Below are positions 5,690 to 10,650 of a stretch of DNA of 10,650 nucleotides, piece after piece. The stretch's first letter is position 1, and every line of letters starts with the position of its first letter. Location: assembly GCA_913020095.1 (NCBI GenBank), contig CAJWAH010000038.1:1-10650 (forward strand). The letters run 5' to 3'. Origin of the DNA: an uncultured Synechococcus sp. Lineage in GTDB: Bacteria; Cyanobacteriota; Cyanobacteriia; PCC-6307; Cyanobiaceae. The notes beneath the pieces were generated by a model that was not told where the DNA came from, searched no databases, and saw only the letters and a program-made list of their open reading frames with translations. A program made the translations under genes and the position numbers.

Positions 5690-6515
5690 TTCGCCCTTGA
5701 GCTTTGGTGTGATTGGCCTGGGCCGCATGGCCCAGGCCCTGGTCACTCCTTGGCTGGAGGCTGGCCTGCTGCATCGCGAGCAGCTGCAGCTTTCGGTGGC
5801 CTCTGAGGCTTCGGCGCAAGCGTTGCGTCAACGCTTTGGTTGCCCGGTGCACACCGAGCCAAGCGCCTGTTTGGCTGTTTCGGAATTGTTGTTGGCCCTC
5901 AAGCCGCAGCAGCTCGATGGTTTGGTGGAGCAATTGGGTGGCCGCACGGCGATTGCGGCTGCTGCAGCCAATCGAGCTGAGCCTCCGCTGCTGATTTCCG
6001 TGTTGGCGGGCGTGAGCTCAGAGCGCTTGCAGGATTGCTTTCCGGGTTGGCGGGTGGTGCGCACTGTGCCCAACACGCCTGCGTTGGTGCGCCAAGGTTT
6101 GGTGGGGTTGGCGTTTGGTGATGGGGTGAGCCCTGAGCAGCAGCAGCGCGTGCAAACCCTGTTTGCCGCGGTGGGTGAGGTGCTCGAACTGCCTGAGAGC
6201 CAGCTGCCTGCATTTTTGGCGCTGACCTCCTCAGGCCCGGCTTTTGTGGCGTTGGTGGCCGAAGCCCTCGCCGATGGAGCCGTTGCCGCCGGATTGCCTC
6301 GCGCCCGTGCCCATCACCTGGCCCATCGCACACTCGCGGGAACCGCCGCATTGTTGTTTGAGCAGGAGCTGCACCCCGGTGAGCTCAAGGACATGGTCAG
6401 CAGCCCGGCCGGCGCCACGATCGCCGGCATCCGAGTGCTGGAGCAATCGAACTTGCGTTCGGCATTAATCGAGGCGGTGGTGCGTGCAGCTGAGCGCAGC
6501 CGCGAACTGGGCTAG
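5673..6515 (+). CDS. proC: Pyrroline-5-carboxylate reductase
   Basis: ProC performs the last step of proline synthesis in the cytoplasm, reducing 1-pyrroline-5-carboxylate with NAD(P)H. The 280-residue length is normal. The N-terminal Rossmann fold opens with [13 protein letters not shown] (11-23), and LALKPQ (74-79) and [11 protein letters not shown] (129-139) line the cofactor site. The C-terminal helical dimerisation and active-site domain carries [20 protein letters not shown] (184-203) and [20 protein letters not shown] (234-253), the ProC signature. ATG 5673 overlaps the end of sepF by 17 nt; no later in-frame start fits, because the Rossmann strand begins at residue 11. A YggS-like gene, sepF and proC side by side is an old arrangement also seen in other bacteria. 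The stop TAG shares the palindrome CTAG with the stop of the convergent plsY. Confidence 0.97.
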   Translation: MPSTADSPLSFGVIGLGRMAQALVTPWLEAGLLHREQLQLSVASEASAQALRQRFGCPVHTEPSACLAVSELLLALKPQQLDGLVEQLGGRTAIAAAAANRAEPPLLISVLAGVSSERLQDCFPGWRVVRTVPNTPALVRQGLVGLAFGDGVSPEQQQRVQTLFAAVGEVLELPESQLPAFLALTSSGPAFVALVAEALADGAVAAGLPRARAHHLAHRTLAGTAALLFEQELHPGELKDMVSSPAGATIAGIRVLEQSNLRSALIEAVVRAAERSRELG

Positions 6516-7114
6516 TCCTTTTGCCCCAGCCGCGGCTCTTCGCCTTTCAGAAGCCGGGCCAGGTTGCTGCGGTGCCGCCAAATCACCATCACTGCGGCCA
6601 CAACACCCAGGCCGAGGTAGGCCCCAGGGGCGCCGGCGCCTGCCATCAACAGAGGCAGCGAGGCTGCGGCCAGCACGCTGCTGATCGACACGATGCGGCT
6701 CAGCGCCAGGCTGGTGAGGAACACGCCCAGGCAGGCCAAGCCAACGGCAGGCACTAGGCCCAGCAGCATGCCAAAACCTGTGGCCACGGCCTTACCGCCT
6801 TTGCCGCCCAGCCAGATCGGCCAGATGTGGCCCGCCAGTGCCGCCAGCCCGGCGGCCACCAGCCAGCCATAGGCGCCGGCGCCCAGCAGGCCCCTGGCCA
6901 CGATCACCGCGGCGCTGCCTTTGAACACATCGACGAGAAACACGACCAGGGCAGGCCCTTTGCCCACCTGCCTGAGCACATTGGTGGCGCCGGTGGATCC
7001 AGAGCCCAGTTGGCGGATGTCGACGCCGGCGCACCATTGCCCGGCGAGATAGCCGCTGGGGAAACTGCCGAGCAGGTAGCCCAACGGCACCACCAGAATC
7101 GCCAATGGGTTCAA
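6512..7114 (-). CDS. plsY: Glycerol-3-phosphate acyltransferase PlsY (acyl-phosphate dependent)
   Basis: PlsY is an integral inner-membrane enzyme that transfers an acyl group from acyl-phosphate to glycerol 3-phosphate, the first step of phospholipid and glycolipid assembly. The 200-residue protein has several hydrophobic helices and the three family loops. These are GSGSTGATNVLR (37-48), GHIWPIWLGGKGGKAVATG (95-113), which holds the glycine-rich phosphate site, and RHRSNLARLLKGEEPRLG near the C-terminus (180-197). GSFPSGYLAG (16-25) is also conserved. The start is TTG at 7114, overlapping the TGA stop of the DUF3086 gene as TTGA; AGGAGGA lies 6 nt upstream. It is the last gene of a two-gene minus-strand unit. 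The stop overlaps the proC stop tail to tail, leaving no room for a terminator between them. Confidence 0.96.
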   Translation of the reverse strand: MNPLAILVVPLGYLLGSFPSGYLAGQWCAGVDIRQLGSGSTGATNVLRQVGKGPALVVFLVDVFKGSAAVIVARGLLGAGAYGWLVAAGLAALAGHIWPIWLGGKGGKAVATGFGMLLGLVPAVGLACLGVFLTSLALSRIVSISSVLAAASLPLLMAGAGAPGAYLGLGVVAAVMVIWRHRSNLARLLKGEEPRLGQKD

Positions 7115-8007
7115 AGCAGCTCCTCCTCGTAGGCCAACTCTTGGGGATCAGCGGCGAACACCAGCCACAGCGGGAATTGCAGGATCGCTGTTTCAACAGC
7201 GCGCTCGGCTGCATCCACCACGATGAAGGGCAGCTCCCCTTGTTCTTCCAGCCGGTCAGCCCGCTCGATCAGGGCATCGGGGCGCTCGAACAGCACCACC
7301 CCGCTGTTGGGTCCAAAGTCTTCGCGGCTGAGGCCAAGCCCGTCTTGCAGGCCGCGGCGCCAGTCGCCAAGGCGCTCGGGTGCGCCGGCCAGTACCAGGG
7401 TTTGAAACCGCTCGCCGTAGAGATCACCCAGCAGGCTCACCGCAGCTGCGGTGACCAGCACATTGCGGCTGCGGCTGCCGCCGCTGGGCTGGGCGCCACG
7501 GCCTCCTTGGGAGAGGAACCAGTCGCTCAGCAGGTCGTGGCCGCTCTGATCGAGGCTGCGGCGCAATTGCCAGGCATCGGCATGGAAATCAGGGTTGTCG
7601 CGAAAGGCCGCGAGCCGTTCGCTGATCAAGGTGGTTTCACCGGCAAACAGGCCGCTGGCGCTCACCGGCGCGGGGGCTGGCTCCTCTTCGCTGGCTTGGG
7701 CGGCCTCCTGTTGCTGCTGTTGATCCAGTGGTGAGGGCTGCACCGCCAGGGTTTCGGGCACCAGCTCCAGCTGTTCCACGCTGCGGGCCAGATCCACCAG
7801 GGCCCCCTGCAGGTAGTCCTGAAAGCCTTTGACGCGGCGACTGAGGCCATCGGCCTGGCCGGTGAAGTGGCTGCTGATCTCCGCCTGGAGTTGATCGCGG
7901 CGTTGCTCCAGCTCTTTGATTTCCCCTTCCAGGGACTGGCGTTGCTGCTGGAGTTCCTGCAGGGCCAGTTGCTGCCAGCTCGGTTCCGGCGCTGGTGTGC
8001 TTTCCAC
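7111..8007 (-). CDS. DUF3086 family protein, cyanobacterial, unknown function
   Basis: A 298-residue soluble protein that I assign to DUF3086, a family seen in cyanobacteria without a known role. Residues 12-47 form a strongly heptad-like Gln/Leu/Glu coiled coil. Residues 56-90 look helical (GFQDYLQGALVDLARSVEQLE). A low-complexity linker at 94-117 has five consecutive Gln, then Glu/Pro/Ala. The globular part (about 119-298) contains LISERLAAFRDNPDFHADAWQLRR-type sequence, NVLVTAAAVSLLGDLYGERFQTLVLAG (182-208), a predicted alpha/beta core with GVVLFERPDALIERADRL, and a C-terminal PLWLVFAADPQEL. I see no nucleotide-binding loop or catalytic signature. The start is GTG 8007 with GAGGAA 11 nt upstream. 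It overlaps plsY by 2 nt, so the two proteins are made together; a link to membrane lipid synthesis is inference from that coupling only. Confidence 0.8.
   Translation of the reverse strand: MESTPAPEPSWQQLALQELQQQRQSLEGEIKELEQRRDQLQAEISSHFTGQADGLSRRVKGFQDYLQGALVDLARSVEQLELVPETLAVQPSPLDQQQQQEAAQASEEEPAPAPVSASGLFAGETTLISERLAAFRDNPDFHADAWQLRRSLDQSGHDLLSDWFLSQGGRGAQPSGGSRSRNVLVTAAAVSLLGDLYGERFQTLVLAGAPERLGDWRRGLQDGLGLSREDFGPNSGVVLFERPDALIERADRLEEQGELPFIVVDAAERAVETAILQFPLWLVFAADPQELAYEEELL
7121..7127 (-). promoter_or_regulatory. Ribosome binding site of plsY (decides the TTG start)
   Basis: On the minus strand AGGAGGA, lying inside the last codons of the DUF3086 gene, is 6 nt before TTG 7114. This strong match explains how a rare TTG start is used, and shows coupling with the upstream gene, whose stop overlaps the start codon as TTGA. 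Confidence 0.7.
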
Positions 8008-8135
8008 TGCGCGATGTGTTCCTCACTGCAGTGTGACAGCGGCGCTGTTGTGTTTCGAGAACACGAAGAGATTGTGGTGCTCTGCCAAAGCAGGGTTGAG
8101 CTCCCCTATGACCTATTCCCATCGCCGTGAGCTGA
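8008..8135. promoter_or_regulatory. Divergent intergenic region with two palindromic motifs
   Basis: This 128-bp gap separates the DUF3086-plsY unit (minus) from the small ORF at 8136 (plus), so it should hold promoter elements for the DUF3086 gene. It contains a perfect 10-bp palindrome CACTGCAGTG (8024-8033), which lies just upstream of the DUF3086 Shine-Dalgarno sequence, and a 15-bp interrupted palindrome GTGTTTCGAGAACAC (8050-8064) with five perfect pairs in each arm. No convincing -35/-10 pair was found on either strand. Both motifs are operator-like, but their function is not shown. Confidence 0.35.
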
Positions 8136-8366
8136 ATGCCTCAGGGGATCTCCCCTTCGATGCAGCGCCTGGTCAGGCGCAAGCTCAGCCGTGTGCTTGG
8201 CGGTCAGGCCCAGGTGATCAGCCTCAAGGAGATCAAACGCAAAGGCGAGTGGCAGGGCTACTGCGAGGTGGAAGGCCGTTTGGCCCAGTTCCGCTTCATT
8301 CGTGGGGGGCGTCAGCTGGTGGTGCAGCCTCTTTTAAATGTGTTCCGCTGGGACCGATGCGCGTAG
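8136..8366 (+). CDS. Small basic protein, unknown function (start uncertain)
   Basis: I do not recognise a family. The reading frame gives 76 residues from ATG 8136, or 68 from ATG 8160. It is rich in Arg, Lys and Gln and has no membrane segment. MQRLVRRKLSRVLGGQAQVI looks like a basic helix, followed by strands (SLKEIKRKGEWQGYCEVEG, LAQFRFIRGGRQLVVQPLL), which would suit a small helix-plus-sheet domain, perhaps nucleic-acid binding. ATG 8160 has AGGGGA 11 nt upstream, while ATG 8136 has only a weak GTGAG, so the shorter form may be the true one. The alternating hydrophobic and charged pattern and a frame open through the whole gap favour a real gene. Its last 71 bp overlap the end of the DUF3119 gene on the other strand, so the final residues (about NVFRWDRCA) may be poorly conserved. 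Confidence 0.6.
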   Translation: MPQGISPSMQRLVRRKLSRVLGGQAQVISLKEIKRKGEWQGYCEVEGRLAQFRFIRGGRQLVVQPLLNVFRWDRCA

Positions 8367-8703
8367 TCAGCTGCTCGTTCAAGGCATTGGCGTCAAACAG
8401 CATCGGCAGGAAGTGGATGCTCTTCACTTCACGGAAATAGAAGAGCACCGGCACCACTGGCCAAAACACCTGCCAGTTCATCCAGTCGCTGTAGGGAAAG
8501 CGGCGAATTTCAGTGCCGCTGCGGGTGACCACCAGCGCTTCGGCTTCAAAACGAAGCCTGAGCAGCGCGGTTTGCAGCATCAGGAATAGGCCAAACAGCA
8601 CCACCACGGCGGCGGCAATCCAGCTGAGCAGGCCGCAGGCCAGCCCCAATCCCACAACGCCCAAGGGCACCCAGAAGCGGGGTTGCAGTTCCGTATCAGC
8701 CAT
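8296..8703 (-). CDS. DUF3119 family membrane protein, cyanobacterial
   Basis: A 135-residue protein that fits DUF3119, a family of small cyanobacterial and plastid-lineage proteins of unknown function. A short N-terminus is followed by two close hydrophobic helices (about 11-28 and 29-46) forming a hairpin in the membrane, then a soluble domain with LRFEAEALVVTRSGTEIRRF (about 50-69), YSDWMNWQVFWPVVPVLFYF (71-90) and REVKSIHFLPMLFD (91-104). The topology is like a membrane-anchored PH-like fold, which is inference. The tail after residue 112 is polar, probably variable, and is the part encoded by DNA that overlaps the small ORF on the plus strand. ATG 8703 overlaps the mlaE stop by 8 nt, so it is translated with the permease. 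This tight link suggests that it works with MlaE at the membrane. Confidence 0.82.
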   Translation of the reverse strand: MADTELQPRFWVPLGVVGLGLACGLLSWIAAAVVVLFGLFLMLQTALLRLRFEAEALVVTRSGTEIRRFPYSDWMNWQVFWPVVPVLFYFREVKSIHFLPMLFDANALNEQLTTRIGPSGTHLKEAAPPADAPHE

Positions 8704-9448
8704 AGAGCACCTGGGTGAGGATCACATCTGTGATGGCGATGATCAGCAAAATCATCACCACAGCACCGGTGGTGCTGGTGCCCACTTCCTTGGGGCCGCC
8801 GCGGGTGGTGAGTCCCCAGCCGCAGGCAATGATCGCGATCTCCAGGCCAAACACGGTGGCCTTGAGCAGCATCGATGGCACATCACTGGGTTGCATCCAG
8901 GTGCGCATCGAGCTCCAGAACACCGGTGGCGGAATTCTGTAGAGGATCGAGCTGCTGAGCATGCCCGACCACATGCCAATGCCGAAAAACAGCAGGCATT
9001 GCACCGGCGACATCACCAGCATGGCTATCACCCTTGGCACCACCAGGTATTCCACCGGGTCGGTGCGCAGCATGGTGATGGCATCAATTTGCTCGGTGAC
9101 CTTCATGGTTCCGAGTGAGGCGGCATAGGCGGTGGCGACCTTGCCAGTGAGCAACATCGCGGTGAGCAATGGCGCGATTTCGCGGGCTAAGCCCAGGGCC
9201 AAGATGCCGCCCACCGTTGAGCCGGCTCCCTGCTTGGTGAGCTCAGCGGCCACTTGGATGTTGAACACCGTGCCGGCGGCCATGCCGATGATCAGCACCA
9301 CCAAAAAGCTGGAGGGCCCCGCCTCCATCAGGTTTTCGCTGAGCTCGCCAATCGGAACGCGACCGCGAGCAGCCGCCGCTAACGCTTGGCCGCCAATCAG
9401 GCAGCTGCTGCCGAGGCGGCGAAGCCAGCGAGGGGTGCGAAGTGCCAT
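8696..9448 (-). CDS. mlaE: MlaE-family lipid ABC transporter permease
   Basis: MlaE/YrbE permeases form the membrane core of ABC systems that move phospholipids between membranes; the plastid relative TGD1 imports lipids into chloroplasts. The 250-residue product has an amphipathic N-terminus (1-40), hydrophobic segments at about 46-62, 83-102, 136-160, 195-212 and 228-248, and the family hallmarks LAREIAPLLTAMLLTGKVAT (87-106), LGTMKVTEQIDAITML (112-127), and GLTTRGGPKEVGTSTTGAVV (212-231). ATG 9448 is 6 nt after the MFS gene stop, and DUF3119 overlaps its end by 8 nt, giving a three-gene unit. No ATPase (MlaF) or substrate-binding (MlaD) gene is in the window, so partners lie elsewhere, as is common in cyanobacteria. 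The symbol denotes the family; the substrate is not known. Confidence 0.92.
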   Translation of the reverse strand: MALRTPRWLRRLGSSCLIGGQALAAAARGRVPIGELSENLMEAGPSSFLVVLIIGMAAGTVFNIQVAAELTKQGAGSTVGGILALGLAREIAPLLTAMLLTGKVATAYAASLGTMKVTEQIDAITMLRTDPVEYLVVPRVIAMLVMSPVQCLLFFGIGMWSGMLSSSILYRIPPPVFWSSMRTWMQPSDVPSMLLKATVFGLEIAIIACGWGLTTRGGPKEVGTSTTGAVVMILLIIAITDVILTQVLYG

Positions 9449-9454
9449 CGCGGC

Positions 9455-10650
9455 TCAGTGTGTCACTTCTGAGCGCGTTGGCACGCTGCTTGGCCAATCC
9501 CGCATCACCACCAGGCCCAACACCACCAGCACCGCAGGGATCAGGCCCATGCAAAGGCGAATGGTGATCAGTGCTGAGGTGGGCTGAGCGATGTAGCTCA
9601 ACGCTCCGCTGCAGCTGCTGGCGGAGATGTAGCCCGAGAGCGACAGCAGCACGCCAAACAGCTGCATCGAGAAGCCAATGATCAGCTTCTGGCTGAACAC
9701 CATCCAGGCGGTGTAAAGGCCAGCGGGTTTGCTGGGATCAGCGTCGATGGCATCGGGCAGCAATGACCAGGGGATCAGGTAGGCGGTGGAGGCCCCGAGG
9801 CCCACCAACACGATCAATCCCACCAGTGGTGCCATGGCAAGGCCGCTGGGGTTGTCGCCCAAGGGCGGCAGCAGCATCGAAAGGATGCAGGCCACGATCC
9901 ACAGCGCCGCCCCCCAGCGCAGCGTGATCACCCGGCCGAGGCGATTGGCCAGCAGGCTCCAGAGCTGGAGGCCTACCAGGGCGCTGAGCTGAAACGGCAG
10001 CAGGATCCAGGTGGAGAGCTCAGGCGGAACCCGCATCACCTGCACCAGATAGATGAGGGCCACCACCTGCATGAGCTGCAGCCCAAACCAGAGCAGCAGA
10101 TACAGCCCCAGCACCCGCAGGAAGCGCCCATTGGCGCGAATGCGCCGCAGTTGCTGTCGCAATGGCTCGCTTTGGCCGCTGGGCCGTTGGGCCTTCTTGG
10201 CAAAGGGCGCTAGGCCCCAACAGCAGAGCAGGGTGGAAACGGCGGCGATGCTGCCGGTGATGCGCCCCATCAGCAGGTAGCCCGGCGCGCCTTGGTTGAG
10301 CACCAACGACGCCACGATCAAGCCACTCAAGCCAGACAGGATCGATCCGGTGAAGCGGGCGGCATTGAGTCGGGTGCGGATCCGCTTATCGGTGGTGAGC
10401 TCGGTGGAGAGCGCCGCGTAGGGCAGGTTGACGCTGGTGTAGGCGGTCATCAGCAGGATCGCCATCACCACGTAGTAGGTGGTGCGCTGGACAACGCCGC
10501 CTGGTGGCACCCACCACAGCGCCGCCAGGCTGATGCCCAGTGGCACCGCTGCCGCCAAGATCCAGGGCAGGCGAGGCCCCCAGCGGGTTTTGGTGTGATC
10601 GCTGAGCCAGCCGATTAGGGGGTCATTGATGGCATCCCAAACCTTGATCA
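9455..10650 (-). CDS. MFS transporter, GPH (sugar:cation symporter) type, 5' end cut by window edge
   Basis: The minus-strand frame is open from the stop at 9455 to the right edge, giving 397 residues without the true N-terminus. Close to the edge it contains WDAINDPLIGWLSDHTKTRW followed by GPRLPWIL, the loop 2-3 signature of the glycoside-pentoside-hexuronide:cation symporters related to MelB. The internal TTG at 10558 is therefore not the start. About ten hydrophobic segments follow, with a central cytoplasmic basic loop (KKAQRPSGQSEPLRQQLRRIR region) between the two halves and a short polar tail. LPYAALSTELTTDKRIRTRLNAAR is the conserved stretch after the fourth helix in GPH proteins, and LIPWSLLPDAIDADPSKPAG is the matching region in the second half. 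The substrate is unknown; a sugar is likely but other solutes occur. It is the upstream gene of the mlaE-DUF3119 unit, with a 6-nt gap. Confidence 0.88.
   Translation of the reverse strand, partial: IKVWDAINDPLIGWLSDHTKTRWGPRLPWILAAAVPLGISLAALWWVPPGGVVQRTTYYVVMAILLMTAYTSVNLPYAALSTELTTDKRIRTRLNAARFTGSILSGLSGLIVASLVLNQGAPGYLLMGRITGSIAAVSTLLCCWGLAPFAKKAQRPSGQSEPLRQQLRRIRANGRFLRVLGLYLLLWFGLQLMQVVALIYLVQVMRVPPELSTWILLPFQLSALVGLQLWSLLANRLGRVITLRWGAALWIVACILSMLLPPLGDNPSGLAMAPLVGLIVLVGLGASTAYLIPWSLLPDAIDADPSKPAGLYTAWMVFSQKLIIGFSMQLFGVLLSLSGYISASSCSGALSYIAQPTSALITIRLCMGLIPAVLVVLGLVVMRDWPSSVPTRSEVTH

Noticed and set aside
9132..9587. Plus-strand open frame opposite mlaE and the MFS gene
   Set aside because: It crosses the junction of two well-supported minus-strand genes and resembles no known protein.
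1..10650. tRNA, rRNA, CRISPR array, insertion sequence or phage genes
   Set aside because: No cloverleaf with an anticodon arm, no regularly spaced repeats, and no transposase, integrase or phage protein was seen on either strand.

Overview
The window is a GC-rich, gene-dense stretch of cyanobacterial chromosome. Gene content and protein style suggest a picocyanobacterium of the Synechococcus/Cyanobium group. The diagnostic genes are PipX (found only in cyanobacteria), a PipX-PipY-SepF-ProC gene string, and four proteins that look like cyanobacterial DUF families (DUF1823, DUF3086, DUF3119 and a small unnamed one). Two HIP1 octamers (GCGATCGC) fit the same assignment. No mobile element, CRISPR array, tRNA or rRNA was seen.

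Layout. (1) 1-821, minus: a tRNA-dihydrouridine synthase (DusB/NifR3 type) running off the left edge. Only 6 bp separate its start codon from that of a divergent DUF1823 gene (828-1295, plus). (2) 1309-1716, minus: a small L,D-transpeptidase with an intact SHGCVR active site but no signal peptide, convergent with DUF1823. (3) 1717-1902: an AT-rich intergenic region with a perfect 8-bp stem-loop, the best candidate for divergent promoters. (4) 1903-6515, plus: a tight string of six genes, der (ribosome-assembly GTPase), a CbiQ-like ECF T component, pipX, pipY, sepF and proC. Most gaps are under 20 nt or overlaps; the one gap with promoter-like features is before sepF. (5) 6512-8007, minus: DUF3086 then plsY, translationally coupled, with plsY ending in the same CTAG palindrome that ends proC. 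(6) 8136-8366, plus: a small unrecognised ORF whose 3' end overlaps the next gene antisense. (7) 8296-10650, minus: a likely operon of a GPH-type MFS transporter (cut by the right edge), an MlaE-type lipid ABC permease and a DUF3119 membrane protein.

How the genes fit together. The plus-strand string joins translation/ribosome biogenesis (Der), nitrogen/carbon signalling (PipX, co-activator of NtcA and partner of PII), PLP homeostasis (PipY), Z-ring anchoring (SepF) and proline synthesis (ProC). The minus-strand genes to its right lean towards membrane lipids: PlsY makes lysophosphatidic acid and MlaE moves lipids between membranes. This is mostly core-genome housekeeping. I found no convincing new defence or biosynthetic system. 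The points that merit checking are the unannotated small ORF with its antisense overlap, the signal-less transpeptidase, the MlaE-DUF3119 pair, and several short palindromes.
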